DNA of 64,000 bases from Candidatus Vicinibacter affinis (GCA_016714365.1 JADJNH010000005.1:2270501-2334500); one strand, 5' to 3'. Counted from the stretch's first letter, positions 1 to 8,669 are shown. Made by a program: numbers and translations. Notes: generated by a model not told the origin, from the letters alone.

Positions 1-558
1 TGCGGCTTGTCCATGGGAGGATATATTGCGCTGAATGCAATAAAGCGATTTCCAGGACGCTTTGAGGCTTTAGTTCTTTGCGATACACAATGCATTGCCG
101 ATTCTCCAGAGGTTAAAAAAAAGCGCTATAAGACTATTGATGAAATTAATATGAATGGAACGGTCAATTTCAGTGATGGCTTTATAAAAAGTGTATTTTG
201 CAAGGATTCCTTAGAGAGCCAAAAGGAATTGGTGCAGCAATTGAGAAGTGTTGTATTGGCTAATTCGAAACACATAATTACACAAGGATTGACAGCGCTT
301 GCTGAAAGATCGGAAACATGTTCAACTTTGAATAATATTACCATACCAACATTGATCATTTGTGGGCGGGAAGATGTGGTTACTCCACTTGTGCAGTCCG
401 AATTAATGCATGCGGCAATAAGAGGATCAAAATTGCAAGTAATCGATCGGGCTGGACACGTATCTAATCTTGAGCAACCATTGGAATTCAACAGCCTTCT
501 TTTGAGGTTTTTAACAGATATAGGTCTGGGGGATGGAGATGAGGTGAGAGGAAATTAG
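1..558 (+). CDS. Alpha/beta hydrolase, 3' part
   Basis: The frame is open from base 1 and ends at 558, so the N-terminal half lies outside the window. The first visible residues, CGLSMGGY, are the nucleophile elbow (GxSxGG) of an alpha/beta hydrolase. The other triad members are visible: Asp in CGREDVVTP and His in RAGHVSNLEQP, about 20 residues before the C-terminus, which is the usual spacing. The family includes esterases, lactonases and 3-oxoadipate enol-lactonase-like enzymes; the substrate cannot be read from this part. No neighbour is close enough to suggest an operon. The fold is certain, the exact function is open. Confidence 0.85.
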   Translation, partial: CGLSMGGYIALNAIKRFPGRFEALVLCDTQCIADSPEVKKKRYKTIDEINMNGTVNFSDGFIKSVFCKDSLESQKELVQQLRSVVLANSKHIITQGLTALAERSETCSTLNNITIPTLIICGREDVVTPLVQSELMHAAIRGSKLQVIDRAGHVSNLEQPLEFNSLLLRFLTDIGLGDGDEVRGN

Positions 559-746
559 ACACTTTTTAAATAAGAACAAATCTGAAAAAAAGGTCTCACT
601 AAAAATTTCAAGTAAAAAGGTCAATGGGACTCTCCATTTTGCAGCCAAGCAAAAGTGGGTTTTTATATTTAAATAATTTCTGTTAACTGCTTTATTTCAG
701 TTTTAGCAATTTGATCACGGGTGATTTTGTAATGAATAAGGGCATT

Positions 747-863
747 TCAACAATGCCCAAGGAGTACCCATATGATTACAAATACCACTATTGTGCCTAT
801 ACAGCCACCACCTAATTTGTACGCTCCATATCCTGCAAAAAGTCCTTTAAAGATATTGTTCAT
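747..863 (-). CDS. Small single-span membrane protein, 38 aa
   Basis: A 38-codon frame starts at ATG (861-863) and ends at TGA (747-749). It reads MNNIFKGLFAGYGAYKLG, then GGC, then a hydrophobic stretch GTIVVFVIIWVLLGHC to the end. An amphipathic lysine-containing start, a glycine-rich turn and one transmembrane helix with a terminal His-Cys make a coherent miniprotein. From memory, similar short GGC-GTI proteins occur in other Bacteroidota, but this was not checked. The opposite frame (from 772) is its shadow. No clear promoter box was seen. Function is unknown. Confidence 0.6.
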   Translation of the reverse strand: MNNIFKGLFAGYGAYKLGGGCIGTIVVFVIIWVLLGHC

Positions 864-1323
864 TCTGGTTTAATTTATTTTGTAATTAATAATTAATCAA
901 AGTTGATAATTGAAGTAGCTGTTTAAAATATTATTTGATAAGGATTTACTAATGATCTTTTTCCATGGTCAACATGTTTCTAAAATGGTTATATTTTGAT
1001 CAAGGTATAAAATATTTCATTGTAAAGGTACTGTTGATTGACGTTTATTAGTTACATAATAATGGATATTAGCTACATGATTTACTTATTAAACGCTTAC
1101 AAGGTTGATTTTGTATTGAAAAATTGTGTTGGGTTGAGATTGATCGGGTAGCATTGAATCAAATAATTGGAGCTGAACAGTCTTTCCTTCATTCAAATTA
1201 AACAGGAATGGGGCATTAAATTTATATAAACGTATCTTGACTTCAATTATTGAAAATCTTTTTACTTACTATGCTTAATTAATTGAAGTTAAATCAAGTT
1301 TTACTTTCATTTTAGATAACAAT
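864..1323. other. Intergenic region, 460 bp
   Basis: AT-rich DNA between the small membrane protein and the prenyltransferase. A minus-strand frame from 1265 to 1089 (58 codons, ending in INLVSV) has protein-like composition but no start codon; it may be the tail of a lost gene. Nothing else can be supported. Confidence 0.4.
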
Positions 1324-2232
1324 TTATGCATTCGTCGCATATGCTAAAAGGTACAGTGCATATTCCGCAAAGAAGAACCACCAAAAACGTTTATAAAACT
1401 TTTTAATGGAAGAATGTTGGCTCAACTTTATAGTAACCGCATTATATACGAAGAGAATTAACAAGAGAATATGTCCGTAAAAAAGTACTTTCGTTTCAAA
1501 GTTTTGAACATTTGATAAAAATAGTTCGGCGTATTTCACGGCAATGGTAAAGATATAGGCCATTGCTACCAGTAGATTGCCTGTTATCAAGACAAACCTG
1601 GGTGAATATAAGATGGCGAATGATTTAATATTGTATTGGGCATCGCCTTCTACATCCGGCAGATCCTTAAACCAGGATATGACTATGCTGAATACAATGA
1701 TGAACAGGGTTAGAATTATTACATTCTCAGGCATCTCAAGGGAATTGTTGACCAGGTAGTTGAATACAAGGAAACCACCCGCGTTGAGCAATACTCCGCG
1801 AACGGCTGTTATAGCTATAGCTGCTGTTACATGGTGTTGCTTTAGATAAAATGGCGGCATGGAATAGGCCCAGCCAATGGTGGCTGCCAAGGTAATTATG
1901 CCAAATAGGTATGGAGAGATGTATAATGCGAGACCAAGACTTATCAATAATGCTGTGATCACAATGTACTTAGCTTGTTGCATGCTTAATACCTTGGATG
2001 GGATAGGTAGATATGGTTTGTTGATTTTATCTATGTTCACATCTGCTATCTGGTTTATCCCCACAATGAAAAGATTACAGGTGACTCCAATGCTTAGTGC
2101 CATTACTAAATAGGAAATAGATTGTGTTTCCTGTTTCTCGCATACGATGTAATACAAAGTGAGGATGCTAATTACACTTCCAATAATTGTATGCGGCCTG
2201 CTGAATTTCCAAAGTGTTAGGAGGGCGTTCAT
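1324..2232 (-). CDS. UbiA-family prenyltransferase, homogentisate prenyltransferase-like
   Basis: A 302-aa polytopic membrane protein with about eight to nine hydrophobic helices. It carries the two Asp-rich motifs of UbiA enzymes that bind the prenyl diphosphate through magnesium: NQIADVNIDKINKP (about residue 60) and KDLPDVEGD (about residue 190). The text around both motifs is closest in memory to homogentisate phytyl/solanesyl transferases rather than UbiA or MenA. The expected reaction is attachment of a polyprenyl chain to an aromatic acceptor at the inner membrane. The start ATG overlaps the stop of the upstream methyltransferase (ATGA, 2229-2232), so the two are translationally coupled and probably act in one pathway. 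The acceptor is inferred, not proven. Confidence 0.82.
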   Translation of the reverse strand: MNALLTLWKFSRPHTIIGSVISILTLYYIVCEKQETQSISYLVMALSIGVTCNLFIVGINQIADVNIDKINKPYLPIPSKVLSMQQAKYIVITALLISLGLALYISPYLFGIITLAATIGWAYSMPPFYLKQHHVTAAIAITAVRGVLLNAGGFLVFNYLVNNSLEMPENVIILTLFIIVFSIVISWFKDLPDVEGDAQYNIKSFAILYSPRFVLITGNLLVAMAYIFTIAVKYAELFLSNVQNFETKVLFYGHILLLILFVYNAVTIKLSQHSSIKKFYKRFWWFFFAEYALYLLAYATNA

Positions 2233-2948
2233 TTCATTTGATCAATTTGTATGATAAGAAGGGAGTTTAATTTGTTTCTAAGTCGGTATATTTTTACTGA
2301 TTGTTCGTAATGAGCAAATAGCTTTTGGTATTGTGACATGGAGCGTGATTTTAGAACGGACACGAGGCCGTCCATTGTGATGGTTAGTAAATTGACCGGA
2401 ACTATATAGGTTAAGAACAATCGTATGAAGGAGAAAGGAAGTATAAATGGAGTTAACATTAAATTGCCAATGGTTCCTGTGAATAATACTTTTATAAAGC
2501 AAATGAAATTTGGTTCGAGTATTTCTACTATAAATGCATCGGAACCGGAAAGCCGAATTTTTTGCACAATGTGTAATTTTTCTTCATCCTCAAAATGATG
2601 AAATGCATTAAACATGGTATAGCAAGTTCCTCGTTTGAATTCCATTTCCAGGACATCTGCACTTTGCATTTTATAAGTGATTCTATCATCATTTATTTTG
2701 AGATCGATTGGAAATTTATCACTGAGTGAGAGCCTGCTAAAGCAGTCGCTTTTTCTAAAAATACTTATTGCAGGTTCGCCGCTACCCGAGCAGAGATCTG
2801 TCATAGAAGAGCTTGTTCGAGATAAAGTTTTAAGATGTCTGATAAAAACATCATATAGATGAAACTTAGTTACAACAAAACCAATAAATTCTGTTTGAAA
2901 CTGTCTTAAAATAGGAGGGTACCAACTGTAATCTTCAAGTTCTTTCAT
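2229..2948 (-). CDS. Class I SAM-dependent methyltransferase
   Basis: A 239-aa protein with the motif I glycine loop DLCSGSGEPA near residue 52, which binds S-adenosylmethionine, and a motif II/III region ending in MFNAFHHFEDEEK (His-rich, as in small-molecule methyltransferases). The C-terminal third contains a hydrophobic stretch (about residues 150-200), suggesting contact with the membrane or a lipid substrate. It overlaps the prenyltransferase by four bases (ATGA), and the pair resembles the prenylation plus ring methylation steps of quinone or tocopherol-type lipid synthesis. That pathway link is inference. The only SAM signature is motif I, so substrate class is open. Confidence 0.72.
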   Translation of the reverse strand: MKELEDYSWYPPILRQFQTEFIGFVVTKFHLYDVFIRHLKTLSRTSSSMTDLCSGSGEPAISIFRKSDCFSRLSLSDKFPIDLKINDDRITYKMQSADVLEMEFKRGTCYTMFNAFHHFEDEEKLHIVQKIRLSGSDAFIVEILEPNFICFIKVLFTGTIGNLMLTPFILPFSFIRLFLTYIVPVNLLTITMDGLVSVLKSRSMSQYQKLFAHYEQSVKIYRLRNKLNSLLIIQIDQMK

Positions 2949-3456
2949 CAGGCATTGAATTTTTTTAATTTCATGAAATCATCAATGATTAATTTCGTGA
3001 AATTGATTTGTACCAATTAAATGGTTGCAGTCATTTCTACTTTATAATTGTTCTCAGAAAGTGATTGGACACTTTCATTATTTTCAATGCCTGCATTGCT
3101 ATCTGGCAAACTGATAAAGAACTATAATGGAGATTATCTAAGATAATTTTACTCTACAAAGTTGATACATTTGTTTTAGATAACCATTACACAAATCTGA
3201 AGATAAGTTACATCATTGACACTTTTAGTTAATCGAAAATAAAGGCACATGCACCTTAATGTCACATATTGTACTGTGTTATTTCGTTGACCAGATATTG
3301 TGGGTGTAATTAAATTTGTGCTTGTCTATTTTGTAGTACCTGGTTCAAATTATTATTTAAGTTTCTTGTATTGCCTGAATATTTGTAAGTGTATGATTGG
3401 CTTGATTTATTGATTAGCTTATATCAGCATCATTTAATATGGATTCCCCAACCGGT
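2949..3456. other. Intergenic region, 508 bp
   Basis: AT-rich. A minus-strand fragment (3121 to 3017, 34 codons, ending in KVEMTATI) has protein-like composition but a stop immediately upstream and no start. It may be gene debris. No RNA gene or clear regulatory site is visible. Confidence 0.35.
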
Positions 3457-4167
3457 CTAAATCAACTCAACCATCCATTTTGCAATACTTTGCCAAAGGG
3501 CTGTATTTGGGAAAAATATAACCAGGATGTTTGGAATCAGCCAGATGATTAGAGCTATCGAAAATGGATTAATAATGAATGCTTTTTTATTTGTTCTGTC
3601 ATAAATAATAAGTGCAACAAACACCAACAAGGAAATCAGACTCATCAGGCCAATTGCTGCAAAGATATCCATGTTCATCCAGGTCATAAAAATGCGGCCT
3701 AATCCAGGTCCTCCAATTACAATTCCGCTGGAAATCATATATCTCATGTGTTTGGCTGTTTCACGTTTATTCAGTATTGCTTAAATATAAAAGATTAGGA
3801 ATGGAATGGAATCAGTTGTTGGACTAAATACAAACGCCAGGGTTTCGGATTCAGATTTGGCTTCTGCAACGAACCGCAAGTATTGATTGTGGTAGGCTAA
3901 TAGCATGGACACAAACATGATGGGAACCAGGAGGTAAGAAATTCTTCCTATCAGCCTGTGCGCTGTCATTTGGTTCTTTGCTATCAGAATAGGCTGGACA
4001 ATCAGCATAATCAACCATAGGGTTAATGCGACAGCATGGAAATGATGGATGTTTTTTAATCCTGAAAATTCAGGAAATAGGGAAAAGTATTTTTTATAAA
4101 AACCGACAAAGGTTATGAGGGCAAGTATTCCAAAGAAATAGGCCAAATGTTTATATCCCTTTTCCAT
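3457..4167 (-). pseudogene. Polytopic membrane protein gene broken by one in-frame stop
   Basis: Two frames, 4167-3781 (128 aa) and 3747-3457 (96 aa), lie in the same reading frame, separated by a TAA at 3781-3783 and ten sense codons. Joined, they align along their length with the intact 244-aa membrane protein at 11747-12481: shared blocks include FPEF.....HH.H, QP.LI......TAHR..G...Y, and TA.HMR. At the stop, the intact paralogue has Leu in FYSLAIYHRK, so a single TTA to TAA change explains the break. The product would have about six to seven membrane spans and conserved His residues. Function of the family is not known to me. A -7-like box lies at 4205-4212. Confidence 0.8.
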
Positions 4168-4204
4168 TTTAACATCGTTTTACCAGGCATAGATATTTGC
4201 ATTA

Positions 4205-4212
4205 CAAATATA
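4205..4212 (-). promoter_or_regulatory. Possible -7 promoter box
   Basis: The minus strand reads TATATTTG, matching the Bacteroidota -7 consensus TAnnTTTG, about 38 bp upstream of the start at 4167. No convincing -33 TTG at 17-23 bp spacing was found, so support is partial. Confidence 0.4.
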
Positions 4213-4338
4213 ATAAATTCTATAAAAAGCAGGGATTTTTGCACACTAAATATTTAATGGGGTATTAAAATACCTTTGCGACAGGTGCATTAAAATTTGG
4301 AGTAAGGGTGGTTACGATAAGTCGTGGACATGCTTCTG

Positions 4339-4869
4339 TTACATATCCATATAGGTAGATGCTTCATTTGTAAATTTTTCCTGGTCGCTGGTTTCAATTT
4401 CCACCCTGAATTTATGAATGGATTTTTCAAATTTTGCAGAATTTAGAAATTCCGGACCGAAATGAATTAATATTACTCCCGAGAAATTATCGAATTCAAT
4501 GATCAGATTTTCTTCATCTTTGAAATTCGTACCCGCTTTAATTAATTGCCCCTTGTAAATGAAGTCATTTTCACAAATTAACTTGAACGAATTTCTGGTG
4601 AGTGTGCTGAGAGCGGTTTCCGAACAGCTTGTTGCATAGGATGAGCTTATAATTCCAGTGTTGTGAAAGTTGCCTGAAACCCTGGTTTCCAAAATTAACT
4701 CAATTTCAAATTTACTTCTAATCGTGTCACTTCTTCCATTGTCTATCTGATGGATGTACATTTTTCCATTTCCAACGATTTTGGATGAATATTCACAACA
4801 GCATGTTATGAATATTGAAAATATTATTAAAGATAAATAGAACTGAAAAGACTGCTTTAATTTTTTCAT
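4339..4869 (-). CDS. Predicted lipoprotein, unknown function
   Basis: A 176-aa protein. It begins MKKLKQSF followed by a hydrophobic segment and a cysteine cluster ITCCCEYSS near residue 23, the expected lipobox position for signal peptidase II. The mature part is rich in beta-type sequence (alternating hydrophobic and polar residues) with two further cysteines (SSYATSCSE and FKLICEND) that could form a disulphide. No domain is recognised. It stands alone, with about 170 bp on each side free of genes. Likely anchored in the periplasmic or outer membrane; the role is unknown. Confidence 0.6.
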   Translation of the reverse strand: MKKLKQSFQFYLSLIIFSIFITCCCEYSSKIVGNGKMYIHQIDNGRSDTIRSKFEIELILETRVSGNFHNTGIISSSYATSCSETALSTLTRNSFKLICENDFIYKGQLIKAGTNFKDEENLIIEFDNFSGVILIHFGPEFLNSAKFEKSIHKFRVEIETSDQEKFTNEASTYMDM

Positions 4870-5030
4870 CAGAAGGGTGTTTTTAATTTAGATAAATAGG
4901 TTTAATAATTTGCTTTTGTATAAGCACATTTTAATAACTTTATTCGAAGATAGGGTATTTTTGAAATTTTCAGCATAATGTCCATTATATAAGTTACTTT
5001 TTATCTAATGGTTAATTTGGGGTTATTTTA

Positions 5031-5336
5031 TTAATTTTTGTTAAAAGTAAGTCCAGCTCTTTCAAGTTCTCTGTTTAATATGGGTATAGATGTTTTACCC
5101 ATACCATGAAATTTTAAAACTTCTCTTTCCGAAAAATTTGAAAGTTGTTTTAGGCTTAAGATGCCGGCATTTTCTAAAGCCCGCCTTGCCGGGGCTGCAA
5201 GCAAAGAAAGAAAATTGTCATTCGGCTTTCGCTCTTCTTCACAAATAGGACAAATAGGACAGTCAGAACTTTTATGGAATTTGTGTCCATTTTTGCAAGT
5301 TTTTAATGTCTTTGAAGGCTCCATTTTTATTTTCAT
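5031..5336 (-). CDS. Small zinc-ribbon plus RNA polymerase alpha-CTD-like protein
   Basis: A 101-aa protein in two parts. Residues 14-32 hold a putative zinc site: C14, H18, C26, C29, C32 (CKNGH then CPICPIC). Residues 46-96 read LAAPARRALENAGILSLKQL, then a second helix and GMGKTSIPILNRELERAGL, which matches the helix-hairpin-helix fold of the RNA polymerase alpha subunit C-terminal domain, where this surface contacts UP-element DNA and activators. The real RpoA is far larger, so this is a free-standing relative, probably a DNA- or transcription-associated regulator. A second ATG at residue 5 (5322-5324) is an alternative start. The target is unknown. Confidence 0.7.
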   Translation of the reverse strand: MKIKMEPSKTLKTCKNGHKFHKSSDCPICPICEEERKPNDNFLSLLAAPARRALENAGILSLKQLSNFSEREVLKFHGMGKTSIPILNRELERAGLTFNKN

Positions 5337-5511
5337 TTCCCTCTTATTTGGGTTGTAAGGCAGATTGACCAGGAATGAAATTAAAGCTTTGTCCCCAAGA
5401 TTTAAAAGAAAAATTTAAAATGGTCTTAGAGTACAAAAATTAGTTCATCCGGTATTTTAATTATGTAACAATGATACGGAATTGTGTAACATTTATTCAA
5501 ATACCCCTGGC

Positions 5512-5519
5512 TATTTTTG
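5512..5519 (+). promoter_or_regulatory. Possible -7 promoter box for the 59-aa gene
   Basis: TATTTTTG matches TAnnTTTG about 43 bp upstream of the ATG at 5562. The nearest TTG (5482-5484) is 27 bp away, longer than the usual 17-23, so the -33 element is doubtful. Confidence 0.35.
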
Positions 5520-5561
5520 TCTTTTACTAAATCTATTATTTTCGTTTCATCATTTTAAATT

Positions 5562-5741
5562 ATGTATATGGATTACCCATCAGAACCAAGAAAAATTACC
5601 TGGATCATTGGAATGCTTTGTGGCATACTTGGGATTATTGGTCATTATGCAGATGTTCAAATTTTAAAGGAGCATAACTACACGCTTTTGCTTATTGGTT
5701 TCATAGTATTGGCAATAGGAACTTCAGTAAAGGGAATTTGA
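5562..5741 (+). CDS. Small two-helix membrane protein, 59 aa
   Basis: The frame begins MYMDYPSEPRKITWIIGML and ends IGFIVLAIGTSVKGI. It holds two hydrophobic helices (about residues 13-29 and 41-55) joined by a short polar loop with His and Asp (GHYADVQILKEHNY). The start is well placed after a possible TAnnTTTG box, and the N-terminus is polar with a charged cluster before the first helix. A longer competing frame (5482-5667) overlaps it in another phase and looks like a shadow. I recall short Bacteroidota proteins with the same YPSEPRKI start, but no name or role. Probably an inner-membrane protein. Confidence 0.65.
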   Translation: MYMDYPSEPRKITWIIGMLCGILGIIGHYADVQILKEHNYTLLLIGFIVLAIGTSVKGI

Positions 5742-5908
5742 TGGTTATGGTGTTAACACCGTGCTTTTTGTTGGCAATAGTAAAAAGTAATACAGGGGTC
5801 AATTCTTATACAAGGACTTGCAATCGATCAAAATAACTGAATTTAGGATAATCATACTTATTAAGAATGCTTTTATACTATTTGTATTATCATTTTATTT
5901 TCTTGATT

Positions 5909-6388
5909 TTATGAAGATTGATTTTGTACGATCATTTTTCTAATCAGTGAAATTTGCCCTAAATGATAATAACTGTGCTCAATTACCCCTTCAATATTGC
6001 GCAGCAATGTCCCATATTTTTCATCTATAAATGGCTGGTCAAAATCTTTGTCCTCCATTTTTTCAATTTTTGTCGCAAACTTTTCCGAATTACTCAAAAA
6101 TTCAGCAACCAATTTGTTCCACTCTGATTCAGAATGAATGGACGGAAGATCAAAACTGTATTGGTCCCTGATTTCAATTTTCCCATTTTCAAATGCACTG
6201 AGCAATCCGGCCAAATAATAGTTTATATGGTAGGTCAACGCCGCAATGGTATTTAAGTTTTCAGCTTTCTGAGTGGCCTGCTGCCAGTTTACACTTAATA
6301 TTTGTTCTCTATAGTTGGTATTGGCAATCCATCGCCCATTTAAAAATACTTCCCGGAGTCGGCTTGCAATAGTTAAGTTTCTGTTCAT
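5909..6388 (-). CDS. DinB-family protein
   Basis: A 159-aa four-helix-bundle protein of the DinB/YfiT type. The putative metal-binding histidines are in TYHINYYLAGL (about residue 53) and IEHSYYHLGQISLIR (about residue 138), the usual spacing for a three-His site. Members are often metal-dependent thiol transferases or of unknown activity. It lies 53 bp downstream of another DinB-like gene on the same strand, so the pair may be an operon, although the sequences are only distantly similar. Substrate unknown. Confidence 0.78.
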   Translation of the reverse strand: MNRNLTIASRLREVFLNGRWIANTNYREQILSVNWQQATQKAENLNTIAALTYHINYYLAGLLSAFENGKIEIRDQYSFDLPSIHSESEWNKLVAEFLSNSEKFATKIEKMEDKDFDQPFIDEKYGTLLRNIEGVIEHSYYHLGQISLIRKMIVQNQSS

Positions 6389-6441
6389 AAACTAAATTTT
6401 TACAAAGTCTGTACAACGCTACCTTCAGCTCTAATAAATCT

Positions 6442-6945
6442 TTAATGTTGTACCATTTTCTTTGCCTGACTTACCCAATTCGGTGTCTTGTCTACAGTCT
6501 GTCTAAGCATTAAATTTAACTGAGCAGCATGATGTTGAATGTGCCGGAGGTTATACAACAGAATTTCAAATAACGAATAATTTTTGTAATCGTTGATCCA
6601 TCTTTCATTCAATTTCTCATCCGTCAATGTGGAAATGAGTAGTGTGGCCTTTTGTCGGCAATGGTCTAAGTAGGAAATTAATTCTGTTCGGGAATATGTT
6701 CTGTCCGGTTTCTTTCCGTTTGGGTCAAACTCCGAAAAGGTAAATGGTGCAGGAGGCATAAATTTGTTGGGTTCTGTCGTCAGGTAATAGTCTGTCCAAA
6801 AAATGCAATGGTAGGCGTTGTACCAAAAATTCATTTCGGTGTCCCAATGCTCATCAGGACACATACTTATTGCATTTTCCAGCATGTCAAGACTGGCACC
6901 GAATTGGTGCCAAATAGCAGTTTTGATCGATGTTATTAGGTCCAT
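6442..6945 (-). CDS. DinB-family protein
   Basis: A 167-aa four-helix-bundle protein. Candidate metal ligands are the His in WYNAYHCIFWTDYYL (about residue 46) and the pair in NLRHIQHHAAQLNLMLRQ (about residues 134-139). The RHIQHHAAQLN motif is typical of the DinB superfamily. It precedes the DinB-like gene at 5909-6388 and is probably co-transcribed with it. A -7-like box (minus TATATTTG) lies at 7000-7007, 55 bp upstream. The reaction is unknown. Confidence 0.78.
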   Translation of the reverse strand: MDLITSIKTAIWHQFGASLDMLENAISMCPDEHWDTEMNFWYNAYHCIFWTDYYLTTEPNKFMPPAPFTFSEFDPNGKKPDRTYSRTELISYLDHCRQKATLLISTLTDEKLNERWINDYKNYSLFEILLYNLRHIQHHAAQLNLMLRQTVDKTPNWVSQAKKMVQH

Positions 6946-6999
6946 AAAGTTCTATTTAGAGTGTTTTACTTTTTTGTTTGGAGAGAAACGCTTGTTTTG

Positions 7000-7007
7000 C
7001 AAATATA
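7000..7007 (-). promoter_or_regulatory. Possible -7 promoter box for the DinB pair
   Basis: The minus strand reads TATATTTG, a full match to TAnnTTTG, 55 bp before the start at 6945. The -33 element is not clear. Confidence 0.4.
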
Positions 7008-7125
7008 AGGACTTTAAATTTTTTTTATTGAGTCGAATAATAACAATAGACTTTAAGCAACAGGGTGAATGCAAAAGGGTTTTCTAATGTTTTCATGCAG
7101 TTCTAGACAACTGTAAAGCGAAATA

Positions 7126-7148
7126 GGAGGGTCAGAATGCTCCGTAAT
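7126..7148 (+). repeat. Single IS21-like end unit (trace)
   Basis: The sequence GGGTCAGAATGCTCCGTAAT matches the unit GGGTCAGnTTGCTCCGGAAT seen in longer form at 12716-12787 and 15381-15450. A single unit is weak evidence on its own. Confidence 0.35.
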
Positions 7149-7571
7149 TTATTCCTTGCTTCATTCTAACGTTGGAGCAAGTATCCTCTTTATTGTGTAT
7201 TTACTAAGTTAATCGAAGAAAGTTGTATCAGCTGAAGAAAAGTTAATGGATCCAATTATATCTTCAAAAAATAATCTATCAATCATAGTGATTTATTTTG
7301 TTCAAAATGTGCACGAATAGGCTTTATTAGATATGCTCACCCTACAAATATACCAAATCGCAATATTTGCAACTGAGATTTAGTGCTATTTTATGTCAAT
7401 AACTAACTTTATATATTTTTCCTAAAGTCGGATATGCTTACCAATTTTATTGACATAGCAACCCCGGAATACCACAAATATTTTTCTTATACCTTAAATT
7501 TTCACCTGTCGTTTAATTGGAGTTAAACGAATTGTTGCTTTATAGCGAGCAGCTTTGATTATAGTTTATGA

Positions 7572-8669
7572 TTACCAAGGCCCTGTCTTTTTTACTTGAT
7601 AAAAACGCTTTCCATCAAATCGATAAAGTCCTTGACCCGTCCCCCACCACATATTGTTTGATCTGTCCTGGTACATACTCTGTACACAACAGTTGATCCC
7701 GTCTTCAACCGTGAATACGGTAAATGCATTTGGATTTGGCAAAGGAATGGAAGGGTCAAATCTTGTGGTGCTGCCACGTGCTGTAACCCAAATAATACCA
7801 TATTGTTCTATATAAATACCCCAGAACTCGGTGCCGCCTAATCCGTCTTTAGGAGTGTATTCTGTTAATTTTTTTCCATCATATTTGCAAATACCGTTTT
7901 TCATGGTAAACCAAATATTTCCTGCTTTATCTTCAGCTATACCTCCTGCAAAGTTATTCCCCAAACCTATCTTATCGGAAATATGGGTAATTGTTTTTCC
8001 AGCCGCTTTTTGTGATTCTGATGGATCGTATCGAAAGACGCCATTTTCAGCTGTAGCAAACCAAATGTTTCCACTGCTGTCTTCCATGATGCCGGTAATA
8101 TGCACCTGCGGAATCAATTGGAATAGAGAAAAACTTGGGCCTCCTCTAATTTCAGCAGTTGGGTTATAGCGAAAGACACCGCTGTGTGTACCTACCCAAA
8201 CAGCACCGGATCGATCAACAAGGATGCCTTTACGACTTATTTCGTTTTGGCTAAGACCATCTTGCTGATTGTAATTTCTAAAATATTTTCCATCGTATTT
8301 ATAAACACCCTGATCGGTCCCAAACCAAATATTGCCATTTTTATCTTCATTTATGGCATAAACTGTGTTGTTAATAAAACCATCGGGATTGGAATAATAA
8401 GTCAGGGTTTTTACATCATATTTAACTACGCCTTCACCTAAAGTGCCAAACCATAAATTCCCTTCCGAATCCTGAAAAATACTCCGGATGTATTGACTAA
8501 CCAGGGTAGTGTCAAAATCAGGTGCCACAGCAACTGCATTAAAATTTCTTACTATTGTTGGATTTGGTTTGCCGGTAATTTGATCTTTAATTGTGCTTTT
8601 TTTTTCTTGCCCGAGGCAGGATGTGAAAATGATTAAAAAGACAAACCTCAATATTTTGTTCAAATTCAT
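7572..8669 (-). CDS. Two-component-regulator-type propeller lipoprotein
   Basis: A 365-aa protein. A hydrophobic leader ends in IFTSCLGQE (Cys about residue 18), a lipobox. The rest is a run of about seven propeller repeats with the signature DxxGNxWFGT..GVxxYDG, for example DSEGNLWFGT, DKNGNIWFGT, DRSGAVWVGT and DSSGNIWFAT. These repeats form the periplasmic sensor half of hybrid two-component systems in Bacteroidota. Here no histidine kinase or response-regulator part follows, so this is a free-standing propeller, probably a ligand-binding or surface lipoprotein. No signalling partner lies next to it. Confidence 0.82.
   Translation of the reverse strand: MNLNKILRFVFLIIFTSCLGQEKKSTIKDQITGKPNPTIVRNFNAVAVAPDFDTTLVSQYIRSIFQDSEGNLWFGTLGEGVVKYDVKTLTYYSNPDGFINNTVYAINEDKNGNIWFGTDQGVYKYDGKYFRNYNQQDGLSQNEISRKGILVDRSGAVWVGTHSGVFRYNPTAEIRGGPSFSLFQLIPQVHITGIMEDSSGNIWFATAENGVFRYDPSESQKAAGKTITHISDKIGLGNNFAGGIAEDKAGNIWFTMKNGICKYDGKKLTEYTPKDGLGGTEFWGIYIEQYGIIWVTARGSTTRFDPSIPLPNPNAFTVFTVEDGINCCVQSMYQDRSNNMWWGTGQGLYRFDGKRFYQVKKTGPW

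Larger units (their letters stand above)
6946..7571. other. Intergenic region, 626 bp, with an IS21-like trace
   Basis: No supported gene. It contains the DinB promoter box, a single IS21-like end unit at 7126-7148, and an orphan minus-strand TAnnTTTG box at 7345-7352 with no gene nearby. The rest is AT-rich without visible structure. Confidence 0.5.

Noticed and set aside
1089..1265. 58-codon minus-strand frame with protein-like composition
   Set aside because: No start codon, with a stop just upstream. Could be a gene relic but cannot be supported.
3017..3121. 34-codon minus-strand fragment
   Set aside because: Stop directly upstream, no start, too short to judge.
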